DNA from: Russula earlei
Lineage: Eukaryota; Basidiomycota; Agaricomycetes; Russulales; Russulaceae
Assembly (NCBI GenBank): GCA_025769875.1
Contig: JAGFNK010001026.1
Span: 1-16,247, forward strand
DNA: 16,247 bases
Reading direction: 5' to 3'
The notes below the pieces were generated by a model that saw only the letters and a program-made list of their open reading frames with translations, did no database searches and was not told the DNA's origin. The number at the start of each line of letters is the position of its first letter. Position 1 is the stretch's first letter. Shown in pieces: positions 7,643 to 16,088 of the stretch. Made by a program: the position numbers and the translations under genes.

Positions 7643-8264
7643 TGTCACATGATTGATTTTAGGCACAATCAACATACAACAAGCCCCACTTAGGGGCAAC
7701 CCTTCTAGCAATATAAGGCAGTATTATAGGCTCCCTAAAGACCTGCCAGGATGACCTCAGGTGCTCTACAATAGACACTAACAAAGATACTACAGGCCCT
7801 ATAGTGTGTCATTAGGCTAACTCTGATAACCTTAGAATGAACTATGAGGCAATCCTAAGGACCTTAATAGAGGTATTAAGGTCAACTCTAAAGGACACTA
7901 ATAGAACTATATAAGGGGCCTTATAGACAACTCTATTCCACAGACAAAACCACAAGTCCTCAGATGACCAGCCCTAAACTATAACAAGTAAGTGAATCAG
8001 GTGCTTTGCATGTGTATTAAGCAGCAAATGCATGGACACTAAAAGGCTCTTACTCATCAATATGAGCCTTCTTACTCAGCAGCTTACTGAGCATGACTGA
8101 GCATGCTCACTAAGCATGCCCCAACTTCTTACTCATCCATCAATTGTGCTTGATAACAAGGTTATGACTTGTTCCCTATTTAGCAGTTCCCTTGTAGTAT
8201 ATAAGCACTCAATAAAGTAGCAGACAGTCTTCAGACTGTCCATTTGGTTTGTGGCACTCTACTA
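7643..8264 (+). mobile_element. LTR of another retroelement, interrupted by the Tc1 element (continues at about 9888-9908)
   Basis: It starts TGTCACATG, a common Gypsy-type LTR start. Near its right end it has the compact promoter/polyadenylation pair of an LTR: TATATAA at 8198-8204 and AATAAA at 8211-8216. A hairpin GACAGTCT/AGACTGTC follows at 8223-8240. The Tc1 element entered at TA 8263-8264. Beyond it the sequence continues to TTTGTGAC at 9901-9908, which mirrors TGTCAC. The left flank TGCAT (7638-7642) and the bases after 9908 (TGCCT) agree at four of five positions, suggesting an old target duplication and an LTR of about 643 bp. No CpG is seen between 7473 and 8280. The left boundary and promoter signals are reasonable; the right end is inferred. 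Confidence 0.5.
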
Positions 8265-8481
8265 CAGTGACCCAAAAAACCGTTCAAATGTTTTGTACAT
8301 TTTCATTGTATTAACCATATCTAGAGAACCACTGCAGCTGATAACATGTTAGTGGGCTTGTTTTAAAGCTCTACATCATAGCTTTGTAATGAAATACTAT
8401 ATATACTATGAACATAATTATGTAAGAAGATATAAGGTATTTCTTCCAGTGTATCCATTTGAACAGTTTTTTTTGCCTTGG
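8265..8481 (+). repeat. Left terminal inverted repeat of the Tc1 element (217 bp)
   Basis: It runs from CAGTGACCC to CCTTGG and matches the reverse complement of 9669-9885 closely over the first 75 bases and at lower identity inward. The inner site CATTTGAACAG plus a T run and GCC (8456-8477) is an inverted copy of the outer CCCAAAAAACCGTTCAAATG. Confidence 0.85.
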
Positions 8482-8507
8482 TATCTAAATAGGGTATATG
8501 CCAAAAA

Positions 8508-9523
8508 TTAGTAGTTTGTGTATCCTCCATTTGCTTTGAACACCTCTTCCACCCTCCTAGGCATACTTTCTATCAAATTCTGCACAACAGTTTGATCAAT
8601 GGCCTCCCATTCCAGCTGTGTGTGCTCCCAAAGTTCATTGATTCCCTTAGGGGGTGTTGGATAAGCTGCAAGCTTCTTTTGAGATGAGCCCAAAGATGCT
8701 CAATAGGATTGAGGTCTGGGGATTGAGCTGGCCAGTCCATGACCTGAATTCTGTGGTCTTGGAACCAAGATGTGGCAAGCCTGCTCTTGTGGATAGAGGC
8801 ATTGTCCTGTTGAAAGAGGGTATCTTTGCATTTCTTCTTGAAATACTTGATAGATGCAAGTAGTTCATCCTCCAAAATGCTGCAATAAAGTTCAGCATCC
8901 ATCTTTCCATCAATCTTTGCTGCATGCCCAACTCCTTCCCAAGACATGCAGCCCCACAACATCAAGGAACCTCCTCCATGTTTGACTGTTGGCTGAACAA
9001 GGCGTTCAGAAAGGTGCTCTCCTCTTTTTTTCCAAGCCCATTTCTTGCCATCTGAGCCCATACGATTGATTTTGGTCTCATCTGACCAAATTACCCTCTT
9101 CCAGTCCTCCACAGTCCAGTATAGGTACTTTTCTGCAAAGTCCTTTCTGGCCCTATAGTGACTTGGTTTAAGGTAAGGCCTCTTCTTCTTTGTAACTGCC
9201 TTCAAGCCTGCCTTGTTAAGGTAGTTTCAAATGGTCTGATTGGAGATAGTGGACTCTTTGATGACCTCCAACCTTCTAGCAACCTGAGGAGCAGTATCTG
9301 CTTCTCCAGAGCTAAGAAGGCGTGTGGCAAAGCGGATGTCAAGGTTAGAGAGCTTGGAAGGGACGACCTCCAGAGGACTTTGGAAGGTCAGGAAGGTATT
9401 TCTGGCGAATGTTGGTGATTGAACCAATGCTTCTGTGTGCTGCCTTGCAATGTTACAAACTGAATGGTTGGCCTGGAGAAGGGAGATGATGTAGTTGACT
9501 TCATGAGGAAGAAGAGACTTCAT
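8508..9523 (-). pseudogene. Tc1-family transposase pseudogene (DD34E)
   Basis: It would encode about 338 residues, a normal Tc1 length: an N-terminal helix-turn-helix DNA-binding part and a DDE_3-type catalytic domain for cut-and-paste transposition in the nucleus. All three catalytic residues are visible: D in IWSDETKI, D in FQQDNASIHKS, and E in SPDLNPIEHLW, with exactly 34 residues between the last two. The C-terminus reads LAAYPTPPKGINELW and ends GGYTNY with TAA at 8508-8510. Lesions: a TGA in place of an expected Arg codon at 9227-9229, consistent with CGA to TGA deamination; a one-base loss near 8673-8678; and in the N-terminal part a pair of opposite frameshifts (about 9435-9445 and about 9363) between which the correct frame reads IRQKYLPDLPKSSGGRP. 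The start is ATG at 9523, where family similarity begins. No promoter is evident. Confidence 0.9.
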
Positions 9524-9668
9524 GATGTTGTTGGTGAAGAAGAAGCAGCTGTTTTGGCTTATTTGCACATGGTTTGAGTTTATTATAGGTCACATGACCT
9601 CCATGTTTGATTTTAGCCCTCTGGGGAAAGAATATGAATCTTAATCTGAGAAATAATGAATTCACTTA

Positions 9669-9885
9669 CCAAGGCCAAAAAACTGTTCAAATGGGTACAC
9701 CAGCAAACATACCTTATATATTCCTAAATAATTATGCTTATGCTGTATAAAGTATACCATTACAAAGCTATGATGTAGAGCTTGAAAACAAACCTAGTTA
9801 CATATTATTAGCTGCAGTGGTTCTCTAGATATGGTCAATACAATGAAAATGTACAAAACATTTGAACGGTTTTTTTGGGTCACTG
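9669..9885 (-). repeat. Right terminal inverted repeat of the Tc1 element (217 bp)
   Basis: Mirror of 8265-8481. The outer end reads CATTTGAACGG, a T run, then GGGTCACTG. The inner inverted copy (GGCC, an A run, CTGTTCAAATG) is at 9673-9693. Most differences from the left repeat lie in the middle segment. Confidence 0.85.
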
Positions 9886-9908
9886 TACCAGGGGTACTCC
9901 TTTGTGAC

Positions 9909-10112
9909 TGCCTCATCTAGTACATTCTGGCCCTCTCTCTCCATGATCATCTCTCACAGCCCATGCCAGTCCCTTTCTGGTATTTGCTACTTGTTTGGAC
10001 CGTGCTCCTCATCAACTTCATCCTAGAACTTAGTTGACTCGTCTCTGAGCCTTTGCCTCAATCTTGAACTGGATTGTTCAACAGTGAGTCATGACAGCTA
10101 TATAGTTGATAT
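9909..10112. other. Short spacer, no gene
   Basis: This lies between the inferred end of the split LTR and the minus-strand solo LTR. No reading frame is supported. A GTTCAACA word at 10077-10084 resembles an LTR terminus but has no partner or duplication. Confidence 0.4.
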
Positions 10113-10528
10113 TTGGGTCATGACTTTCTAGAATTAGGGTCAGTCCAAGCAACTGTTGACTTTTCAACTTTTTTGACTCTATAAAGACTTTATTAAGCTA
10201 AAAAAGATCTATATGTTTTTTCTGATGTGTATACTTGTCTACATGGAGGGTATTTATACACCTATGGTCCAGGGCAGTTCCTGTGACCATTCTGGGTGAG
10301 TACAGGTGTCCACTTCCACTATATCACACATCCAGTGTTGCATGATGTAGAAATGTTCCAGATGCTGCATAAGGCTGCATCTTGTGATAGGTATTGTAGC
10401 ATGCATAACCCTAGTACCATATATGTAACTACAATTGTTCTACCTAACATGTAACATCTATGATCAGATCTAGAACCTTATTGAAGAGGCCGTTGCCTTC
10501 TCTGATCCATCAGGGTTCCAGTTCAACA
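10113..10528 (-). mobile_element. Solo LTR, second copy of the 1905-2289 family, TSD GATAT
   Basis: Read on the minus strand it starts TGTTGAACTGG and aligns with 1905-2289 for about 300 bases (for example ATGCAGCCTTATGC, AGGAACTGCCCTGG, TATAAATACC). The last quarter has diverged and includes AATAAA. GATAT flanks it at 10108-10112 and 10529-10533. The terminal CA of the inner end appears lost (reads CCCAA). At many positions where the other copy has CpG this one has TpG or CpA. It lies about 130 bp beyond the predicted VPS26 stop. Confidence 0.7.
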
Positions 10529-10658
10529 GATATCTCATGCCAGGCATTTCTAATTAGAACCAGTGTCCTCGTGGCCCCAATGCAAGACCAAGATGTAAAT
10601 TATACGTATACAACAAAAATTGCCTGTAGTAAACGGGACAGAAGATTTACACAGATGG

Positions 10659-11969
10659 CTAATTCTATACGGGGGCGTACAAGTCAAATATAACCCAGAA
10701 CAGGACGTTGGATTCACACAACGGCGTACCTCGGGTATCCTGAAAACGGTGATTTCCTAGCGCAGCGTTTCTCAGTTGCCGTACTCGATGGATAACCCCA
10801 AATTACGCACCTGTTGCTTGAAATAACGTCGATTCTCTTCGTCGATGAGGACGAGATTAAGATAATAACGCGTGCTAAATTTTTTGTTCACATCGCGGAA
10901 TGTGGGCGTCAGGTCAAACCCGCCAAGAAAGAGCCGGATTGGGATCGTTTCGCCTGCAATATTAAATTATTTGTTCAGATAAAGGAGGGAGGCGACGACG
11001 GCAGAATCCAAACCTCGAACGGGCGCACCGTCCATGATTTCGAACTTTGTGATGGTCTCACTCTCGTTGTATTGGTTTGGTGGAGATCCGGTTGTCTCGC
11101 GGCGAATAATCGACAGCTCCATGTGTTTGATTTTGATCCGCACGAGCAGGAAGTAGATCTTTCCGACAATCACATCCTTCAAATGATATCTGTAGACGGA
11201 TTCTCGTCAGGCTCGTGTGCCTCGAATCAACAAGTCACGCCATCCTCACTTTGATTTGTTGTATTCGAATTCGATGTGCAGACAGTCCTCGATGCCGACC
11301 TCCATCTTGATGGAGTTGTTGCTATCCGGTGGCATGCGGAAGGAGTGCACCCAGATGTCCTTTTCCTTCACCACATCCGACATCCGCCGTGATATTGTTA
11401 CGCGAATAAAGTACCTAACACGGAAATGAGAATTCGGCCGAGTCAGTTGATGTAGGTGACGCACCGCAGCTTGACATTGATGCCCAAATAACTCTCATAC
11501 TGCTTCTCAACGTTTTTGAACAAGAAGTCGAATGTTTGAGCTTGTCGCAGCTCGCCGGGAGCGGCCAACTCTTGAGAGAGGGAGAGGAATTCGTGATGAT
11601 GGCCGCGGTCGTAAAATAGCTCTGCGTACGACTCAACTTTTCGAAAGGTTTTACGAAGCGAAGAGCCGAAACGTGCCTATATTGCCCACAAATTCGACTT
11701 TGATCCCGTCATGTGTCGTGCGCTTGCCGTCCCGCACACGAACTGTGACCTGCCTTTGCGCTCAACGCAACTGGATGAAGGGAGGAAGAGAGGACATAAA
11801 AAGAAACAGGAGATGACGTTACCTGACCCGCGACCGACTCCCCATCGTAGTAAACGGGACAAGATACGGGATGATCCTTCTCCGCCTTTGACTCGACCTG
11901 CTTCCGGAGTTCCTCGCCCTCGAACCTGATGTCGACATCGATCGGGGACGAAAAGAAGTACGTGGCCAT
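10659..11969 (-). CDS. VPS26: VPS26, retromer cargo-selective subunit (8 predicted exons)
   Basis: Vps26 is the arrestin-fold subunit that, with Vps35 and Vps29, sorts receptors from endosomes to the Golgi. Exons (minus strand) 11969-11823, 11749-11677, 11621-11465, 11414-11250, 11189-11014, 10953-10811, 10756-10730 and 10664-10659 join in phase to about 297 residues, the usual length. Landmarks in order: MATYFFSSPIDVDIRF, CPVYYDGESVAGQ, HDGIKVEFVG, LFYDRGHHHEF, ELAAPGELRQAQTFDF, VEKQYESYLGINVKLRYF, DIWVHSFRMPP, MEVGIEDCLHIEFEYNKSK, KIKHMELSIIRRETTG, ETITKFEIMDGAPVRGE, PIRLFLGGFDLTPTFRDVN, RRYFKQQEITVFR. The start has a strong context (AGA before, GCC after), although the frame is open upstream. 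The second intron is GC-AG. The last intron (10729-10665) is the weakest; without it the frame runs to a TAG at 10550. There are no internal stops, so the gene looks functional. Confidence 0.93.
11622..11676 (-). other. GC-AG intron of VPS26 (55 bp)
   Basis: The exon ends ATAG and the intron starts GCACGT and ends TACGCAG. Only this junction gives the conserved VGNI-E-LFYDRG reading in phase 1. The nearest GT, three bases further in, would break the frame. Confidence 0.75.
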
Positions 11970-12269
11970 TCTGCTTCCTAGTTTGACCGCGCTTTTGGAT
12001 TGTGGAAGAGCTGGCGAGTGCGATCGCGCCGGGGAAGAGAGAGCCACGCAGAGGAACAACGTGTGCACAATCCGGGACGGGCCGGATCCCGTCCCAAAAG
12101 GTTTTTATATATTATACTAGTATTCATCAACAGGCAGCAAAACAGAATAAAAATAGAGCAGAAAAGCAGGCCACCAAACACCGCATGAGAAGAAAAAAAA
12201 AAAAAGCGAGGCGACGACGCAATTCTCGGAGAGTCTGAATACACGCCAGGAAAGAAAAGATTTACCGAA
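11970..12269 (-). promoter_or_regulatory. Intergenic region upstream of VPS26
   Basis: About 300 bp separate the predicted stop of the membrane-protein gene from the VPS26 start, both on the minus strand. It contains a run of 13 A at 12193-12205 (poly-T on the coding strand), a common nucleosome-poor promoter element in fungi, and an AT-rich TATATATTATAC at 12106-12117. These may serve VPS26; no transcription start can be fixed. Confidence 0.4.
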
Positions 12270-14441
12270 TCATTGCGTGCCAGGCGACGACCGTCGTACG
12301 CGCGCCAAATCGTCTATACTCAGCACACCCGAATCCTTGCGTGGCATTCCCCGCCGCGAGGGATTCCTCGACTGTGCCCGTATATCCGCCAAAGACTCCT
12401 GGCGCTCCAGGGCAACGCTGCTGCGCACGGCGCTAGCACTTGTCGGTTTCGGCGTCGTTCTGCGTGGCGCGGCCCCAAGGCTCTTGAACCGTCCCGACCT
12501 GCCGTCGCCCTCTGGCGCGATCCAGTCAATAGAGATGCCGCCGACAGTGCTGTTGCTCCCCTGGTCTTGGCCTCCATTTCTCGTGTGACCGTGGTGCGCT
12601 TCTACGGTCTGCCGCGCGGGCACACTCGATCCTTCCGCGGTGACGACGGCGATCCCAGTGGGCGCAGGTACCACAGAGGACCATATGTAGGACTCTCGAG
12701 GCGCGGACGCCGACGTACGTAAGACGTCGATGGGGTTAGGGAGAGCCGACACGGTCCTGGCGCCGTGATGGCCGGGGGCGCGCGGGTTCGCGGCGTTGTG
12801 TTGGTCGCACAGCGTCTCTCTCCGGCGAACCTGAAAGAGAGTCCTGCGGCGCACGCACGACCCATGGATAGGGTGAACCGCGTCGCGCCGGGGCCGAAAG
12901 TGTTACGGGAGGATGCTGGGATGTACTCGATCGTCGGCGTCACTGTCTCAGGCTGATTCCCGGTCATTTCCGCCAGCATTTCGCCGCTAGGTAGGCCCAA
13001 GGGAGATAAGTTTTAAAAACGAGGGTTGGTGCACGATTGTGGAGACGAACAACCGAGACACGGCTCTCGGTGGAGGGGCGTGCAAGTTCGAGTGACGCCG
13101 GGCGAGGTTTTGGTGCTACGGCATTTGTACGAGTCTGCCGGTCAAGCGGGATACCACTCGAATGCCGGGAATCGAAGGGTGCCCCGTGGAATTCAGTCAT
13201 ACTTTGGGAAACGGGTCGGTGGGACGCAAAAGTCGTGAGAGACGGCCGCAGCGAGGTCATTCGGGAGATACGCTGTGTCATCGAACTCTGCACAAATTGT
13301 GGACTTGAGATATTGACCCGCGTCCCGGAGACTTTCAGCTTGCGTGTACCGGTTAAGAACTCGTTGTCAAGAATGAGAAACTCCTCTTTGAGGTCAGGCC
13401 TGGCAATATGAAATTAACCAGAAAGCAAACTGCAGCGCAGGAGGCACGAACCCCTTAACGACCCCAATGATAATGCAGGCGCGCCCAATCATTCGCAATA
13501 CTCGCCGCGTGAGTACAACGCCGAAACTTGTGGAGGCGAATCCGCTGGCGCTTTCAACGGCGGACATCTTCATCCCGACCACTAGCCAGCCCAAGCCACG
13601 GAACAGCACGCCTTCACGTTCTTCCGCAGCACGTTCCTCGATATCGCGCTGCACTATGATGCAGGAAGCAAGTTGCACGAGGAACACAACGAATGTCGTT
13701 GCTTGGTAGATAAAAAAGAGCGCCAGAGAAGTACTCCTCAGAAACTCGCGTCCGAATTGGAAAGAGGCATAGTCGGGTCCAACTGCGACCTGGTTACCTA
13801 CAATCCGATTTACAGGGTCAGGTACTTTGCCTATAAAAGAAGTCAGCTCACGACCAGACGTAGGTAAGGGCGCTAACGATAGGTGATTCCCAAGAATGAC
13901 CCAATCTCATTGGTGACGATGATGACTGGTATCACCACCAAGGCAAAGGTGTTTGCTACAAGGGTGAAGCGCTGAGGGAGATGTGGGAAAAAGTCCTTCC
14001 GCTTGAGGAGGTAGAGGTAGAATGTGTAGAGGAATATGGGTACAAAGGATGCAGCACCTGTTCGCAATACCATGATGCTGAGTGAAGCGGTAGTCAGAGA
14101 TGGGCGCCAGACACGCACCGACCGAGATGTCCAAGATCTTATGATCTCGGAGTGAGTTCTGGAAGACAGGGACGACGCGACCGAGTAAGCTTAGAATGGT
14201 GAGGAGAAGATAAGTCGGGCCCTCCGCAGCGAGGATGAAACGAGTCCTGGACAGACTTAATGACACAACCCGGCCATTTTGAAAGGCCAAGCACCCACCT
14301 GCCTGCATCCTGTCCCACAAATACGAGCCCCAAGGAAAATATCACCTCGAGACCCACGGGCGCGAGCGTGATAACCTCTTCAGTGAGCGAGAGCCCTACG
14401 CAACGAAGACCAGGGGCGGGCGAGAGGCAGATGGTGCCCAT
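12270..14441 (-). CDS. Multi-spanning membrane protein of unknown function with a Ser/Arg/Pro-rich cytosolic tail
   Basis: Five exons join in phase: 14441-14299, 14246-14115, 14077-13878, 13830-13452 and from 13399. Introns are 14298-14247, 14114-14078, 13877-13831 and 13451-13400. The protein has a run of hydrophobic segments (LTEEVITLAPVGLEVIFSLG; YLLLTILSLLGRVVPVF; ASFVPIFLYTFYLYLL; TFALVVIPVIIVTNEIGSFL; STSLALFFIYQATTFVVFLV; a final one around GRACIIIGVVKG). A loop contains QRDIEERAAEEREGVLFRG. A long polar tail starts LKEEFLILDNEFLTGTRKLK and most likely ends in the frame closing at 12270 (ARVRRSSPGTQ). The plan suggests a fungal integral membrane protein of about six or seven helices; I cannot name it. 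The 37-bp intron is very short; an alternative 61-bp intron (14118-14058) also keeps the frame. The tail between about 13030 and 12830 needs one or two junctions I could not place. The ATG at 14441 has a weak context and the frame is open upstream. Confidence 0.6.
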
Positions 14442-15099
14442 AAACCGACAGGGAAAACGAGGATCAGGACTGTTGGCGTCGTAGTCGATCAAAGCACATG
14501 TCCAAGCTGGGGCCGGCCAGCAATATAACAACGCCCAAAGCGCCAAAAGAAACAAAAGGGTAAATTTACCGCAGATAAACAAATGAGTGGACTGCAGGCT
14601 GGCTGCGAAGAATGGGCGGGCCACGGGGGAGGAAGAGAGAACGAGGGAGGGACAAAAAACAAAACGTTACAAGGCACCAACGGCGAGATCGGATCCAATC
14701 AATTATACATGCCTCTCCCGTGAGTATGCGTCGTCCTAGACAGCCGTTGCCATCCTGTCAAGGACCACCCAAGAGGGCCGTCTCAGGGTCTACTGACCGC
14801 CACGATCCACGCATGAATCCGTCGGCTTGATTGCAGGGAGGATTCTCTTTCCCAAGGAGCACCGAGAGATATCATGATTAATCACAGCCACCCAAAAGTC
14901 ACAGCGAGCGGCAGAAAAGTGGCCCCAATGGCAGAGTTTATAGATTTTACCAGTCGTGGTCGTCGTCTCTCGATCTGTGACATTGCATAAGCAGCAGCGC
15001 AACTGTTTCCATGGCCGCCTCGTGGCGTACCCCTCCCTTATCGCTCATCCTAGATGATTGTCCAAGCTGGAGTAACTATTCTTGTATATGACTCTCCAA
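14442..15099. other. Intergenic, promoter side of the membrane-protein gene
   Basis: A purine-rich plus strand at 14626-14652 is a CT-rich tract on the coding strand of the membrane-protein gene, as often found just upstream of fungal starts. No gene is supported. A plus-strand ATG in good context at 15011 (MAASWRTPPLSLILDD) opens only about 26 codons. Confidence 0.4.
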
Positions 15100-15711
15100 T
15101 CAGTCTCTTCCTACGATAGATTGGATGAAGGAGCTCGCTCCAGCTACCACCTTCGCTAGCTTCATGCCTCTTTCTTCCAGGTCGGGATCGCGCTCCTCAG
15201 CGTTGGGGGGTCGCAACTGTGATCACTCATTCTGTTTTTGTAGTGCTTCCGCGTGCACCAGCCCCAGCGCAGGCACAGGCCCCCGCGGGAATTGCGATAA
15301 CGTTGGGGACGAAGAACTTCCGGAGGTCTCTTCATGAACAAACTCTTCTCGGTGGAAGCCAACGGGCAAACGCAACGTCTGGGCGTCCGGGGGATCCCTG
15401 CTGTTCAGAACGAGCGACCCTTTGTCGGCGCCCCGACGGCCGTAAGACCGCATGGCTGCTATGCACAAGTCTCCGCTTTACCCATGGCCTACGCCAGGCC
15501 GGCGTTCCAGCTAGCACCGTGTCACCAGAATTGTAGGATGTTCCCTGTCTCATGTAGAATGTCGTTTAATTGTGTGCCGCGCATCTTGTCCCGGTGACAT
15601 ACACGCTCAGCTTAGGGGCGCGAATCGAGCTGGCGCCGCCAATCAACGACGTTGGGGCGATGTGCTGCGATGGCCTACTAGGTGACGCTATCAGAGGAGG
15701 CTGTGCTATCG
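15100..15711 (-). CDS. Unidentified Ser/Pro-rich protein, C-terminal exons (5' end unresolved)
   Basis: Four exons join in phase on the minus strand: 15711-15605, 15544-15482, 15378-15259 and 15216-15100. Introns are 60, 103 and 42 bp (GTGTAT...GACAG; GTAAAG...CCCAG; GTGCAC...CACAG). The product reads IAQPPLIASPSRPSQHIAPT, then GTSYNSGDTVLAGTPAWRRP, then LRLPVGFHREEFVHEETSGS, then a charged end NAEERDPDLEERGMKLAKVV closing in FIQSIVGRD. The mix of a flexible Ser/Pro part and a charged, probably helical C-terminus is typical of many fungal regulatory proteins, but I do not recognise it. The first exon may lie beyond the repeat element at 15780. Exon choice rests on frame continuity and splice signals only. 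Confidence 0.5.
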
Positions 15712-15779
15712 CTGAGCATCAGCGTCTGTAATCTGTCTCTTCGGATGGCATCGTGGTCGTCGTGGAACTTCAAGAAAAA

Positions 15780-15902
15780 CCTCCCGCGCTAGCGCATGCT
15801 AGCGAGAGGTAATAAGTACTGAAGTTAAAGATAATGTCTCTAGCGAGAGCTAGCGAGGGTAATTTGTACTAACCAAGTGAAATTATCTCTCGCTAGCGGA
15901 GG
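15780..15902. repeat. Small MITE-like element built from GCTAGCGAGAG repeats (123 bp)
   Basis: The ends CCTCC and GGAGG form a short inverted repeat. Inside, GCTAGCGAGAGGTAAT on the left faces ATTATCTCTCGCTAGC on the right. Two more copies of the core, one per strand, lie at about 15837-15858 (CTCTAGCGAGAGCTAGCGAG). GGTAAT..GTACT also occurs twice. No clear target duplication is seen. It lies just upstream of the visible exons of the gene at 15100-15711, possibly in its first intron or promoter. Confidence 0.55.
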
Positions 15903-16088
15903 TGTGTGGTGATCGTCACAGGGACGATGGAAACTACCCATACTCTTTTAGCTACATATAGCATCCTTTAGTAGTGACTGAGTCATGATGCTATTCTACA
16001 TGTGTAGGAGTGTGCCATATCCTGTGACAATCCAACCAATATGCTATAACTGATATTTGGGAGATCATCCCATCTAATCTGCCGGCGA
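15903..16088. other. Short intergenic spacer
   Basis: AT-rich sequence without a reading frame I can support, downstream of the partial gene at the right edge. Confidence 0.4.

Larger units (their letters stand above)
8265..9885 (-). mobile_element. Complete but inactive Tc1-type DNA transposon (1621 bp)
   Basis: The ends are CAGTGACCC...GGGTCACTG, flanked by TA at 8263-8264 and 9886-9887, the Tc1/mariner target duplication. Two 217-bp inverted repeats enclose one minus-strand transposase gene that carries a nonsense codon and frameshifts. Each inverted repeat has an outer site and an inverted inner copy of it. The element sits inside an older LTR (7643 onward). It is probably mobilisable only if a related transposase exists elsewhere in the genome. 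Confidence 0.92.

Noticed and set aside
1905..10528. The two inverted LTRs as ends of one large element
   Set aside because: Each has its own different 5-bp target duplication, so they inserted separately, and LTRs of one element would be in the same orientation.
10154..10528. A shorter boundary for the minus-strand solo LTR at TGTTGAC (10154)
   Set aside because: Flanks do not match there; extending to 10113 gives the GATAT duplication.
10814..11254. 146-codon plus-strand frame
   Set aside because: It is antisense to conserved VPS26 exons.
12270..13411. Long plus-strand frames (for example 12273-12722 and 13037-13411)
   Set aside because: They are antisense shadows of the minus-strand membrane-protein gene, whose exons give hydrophobic helices and splice in phase.
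14439..14624. Signal-peptide-like start at 14624 for the membrane protein
   Set aside because: That position is GTG, not ATG, and the stretch probably contains 5' untranslated or intronic sequence; ATG 14441 is used with reservation.
15219..15597. Plus-strand frames including an ATG at 15334
   Set aside because: The opposite strand offers four exons that join in phase with splice signals and ordinary composition; these frames overlap it.
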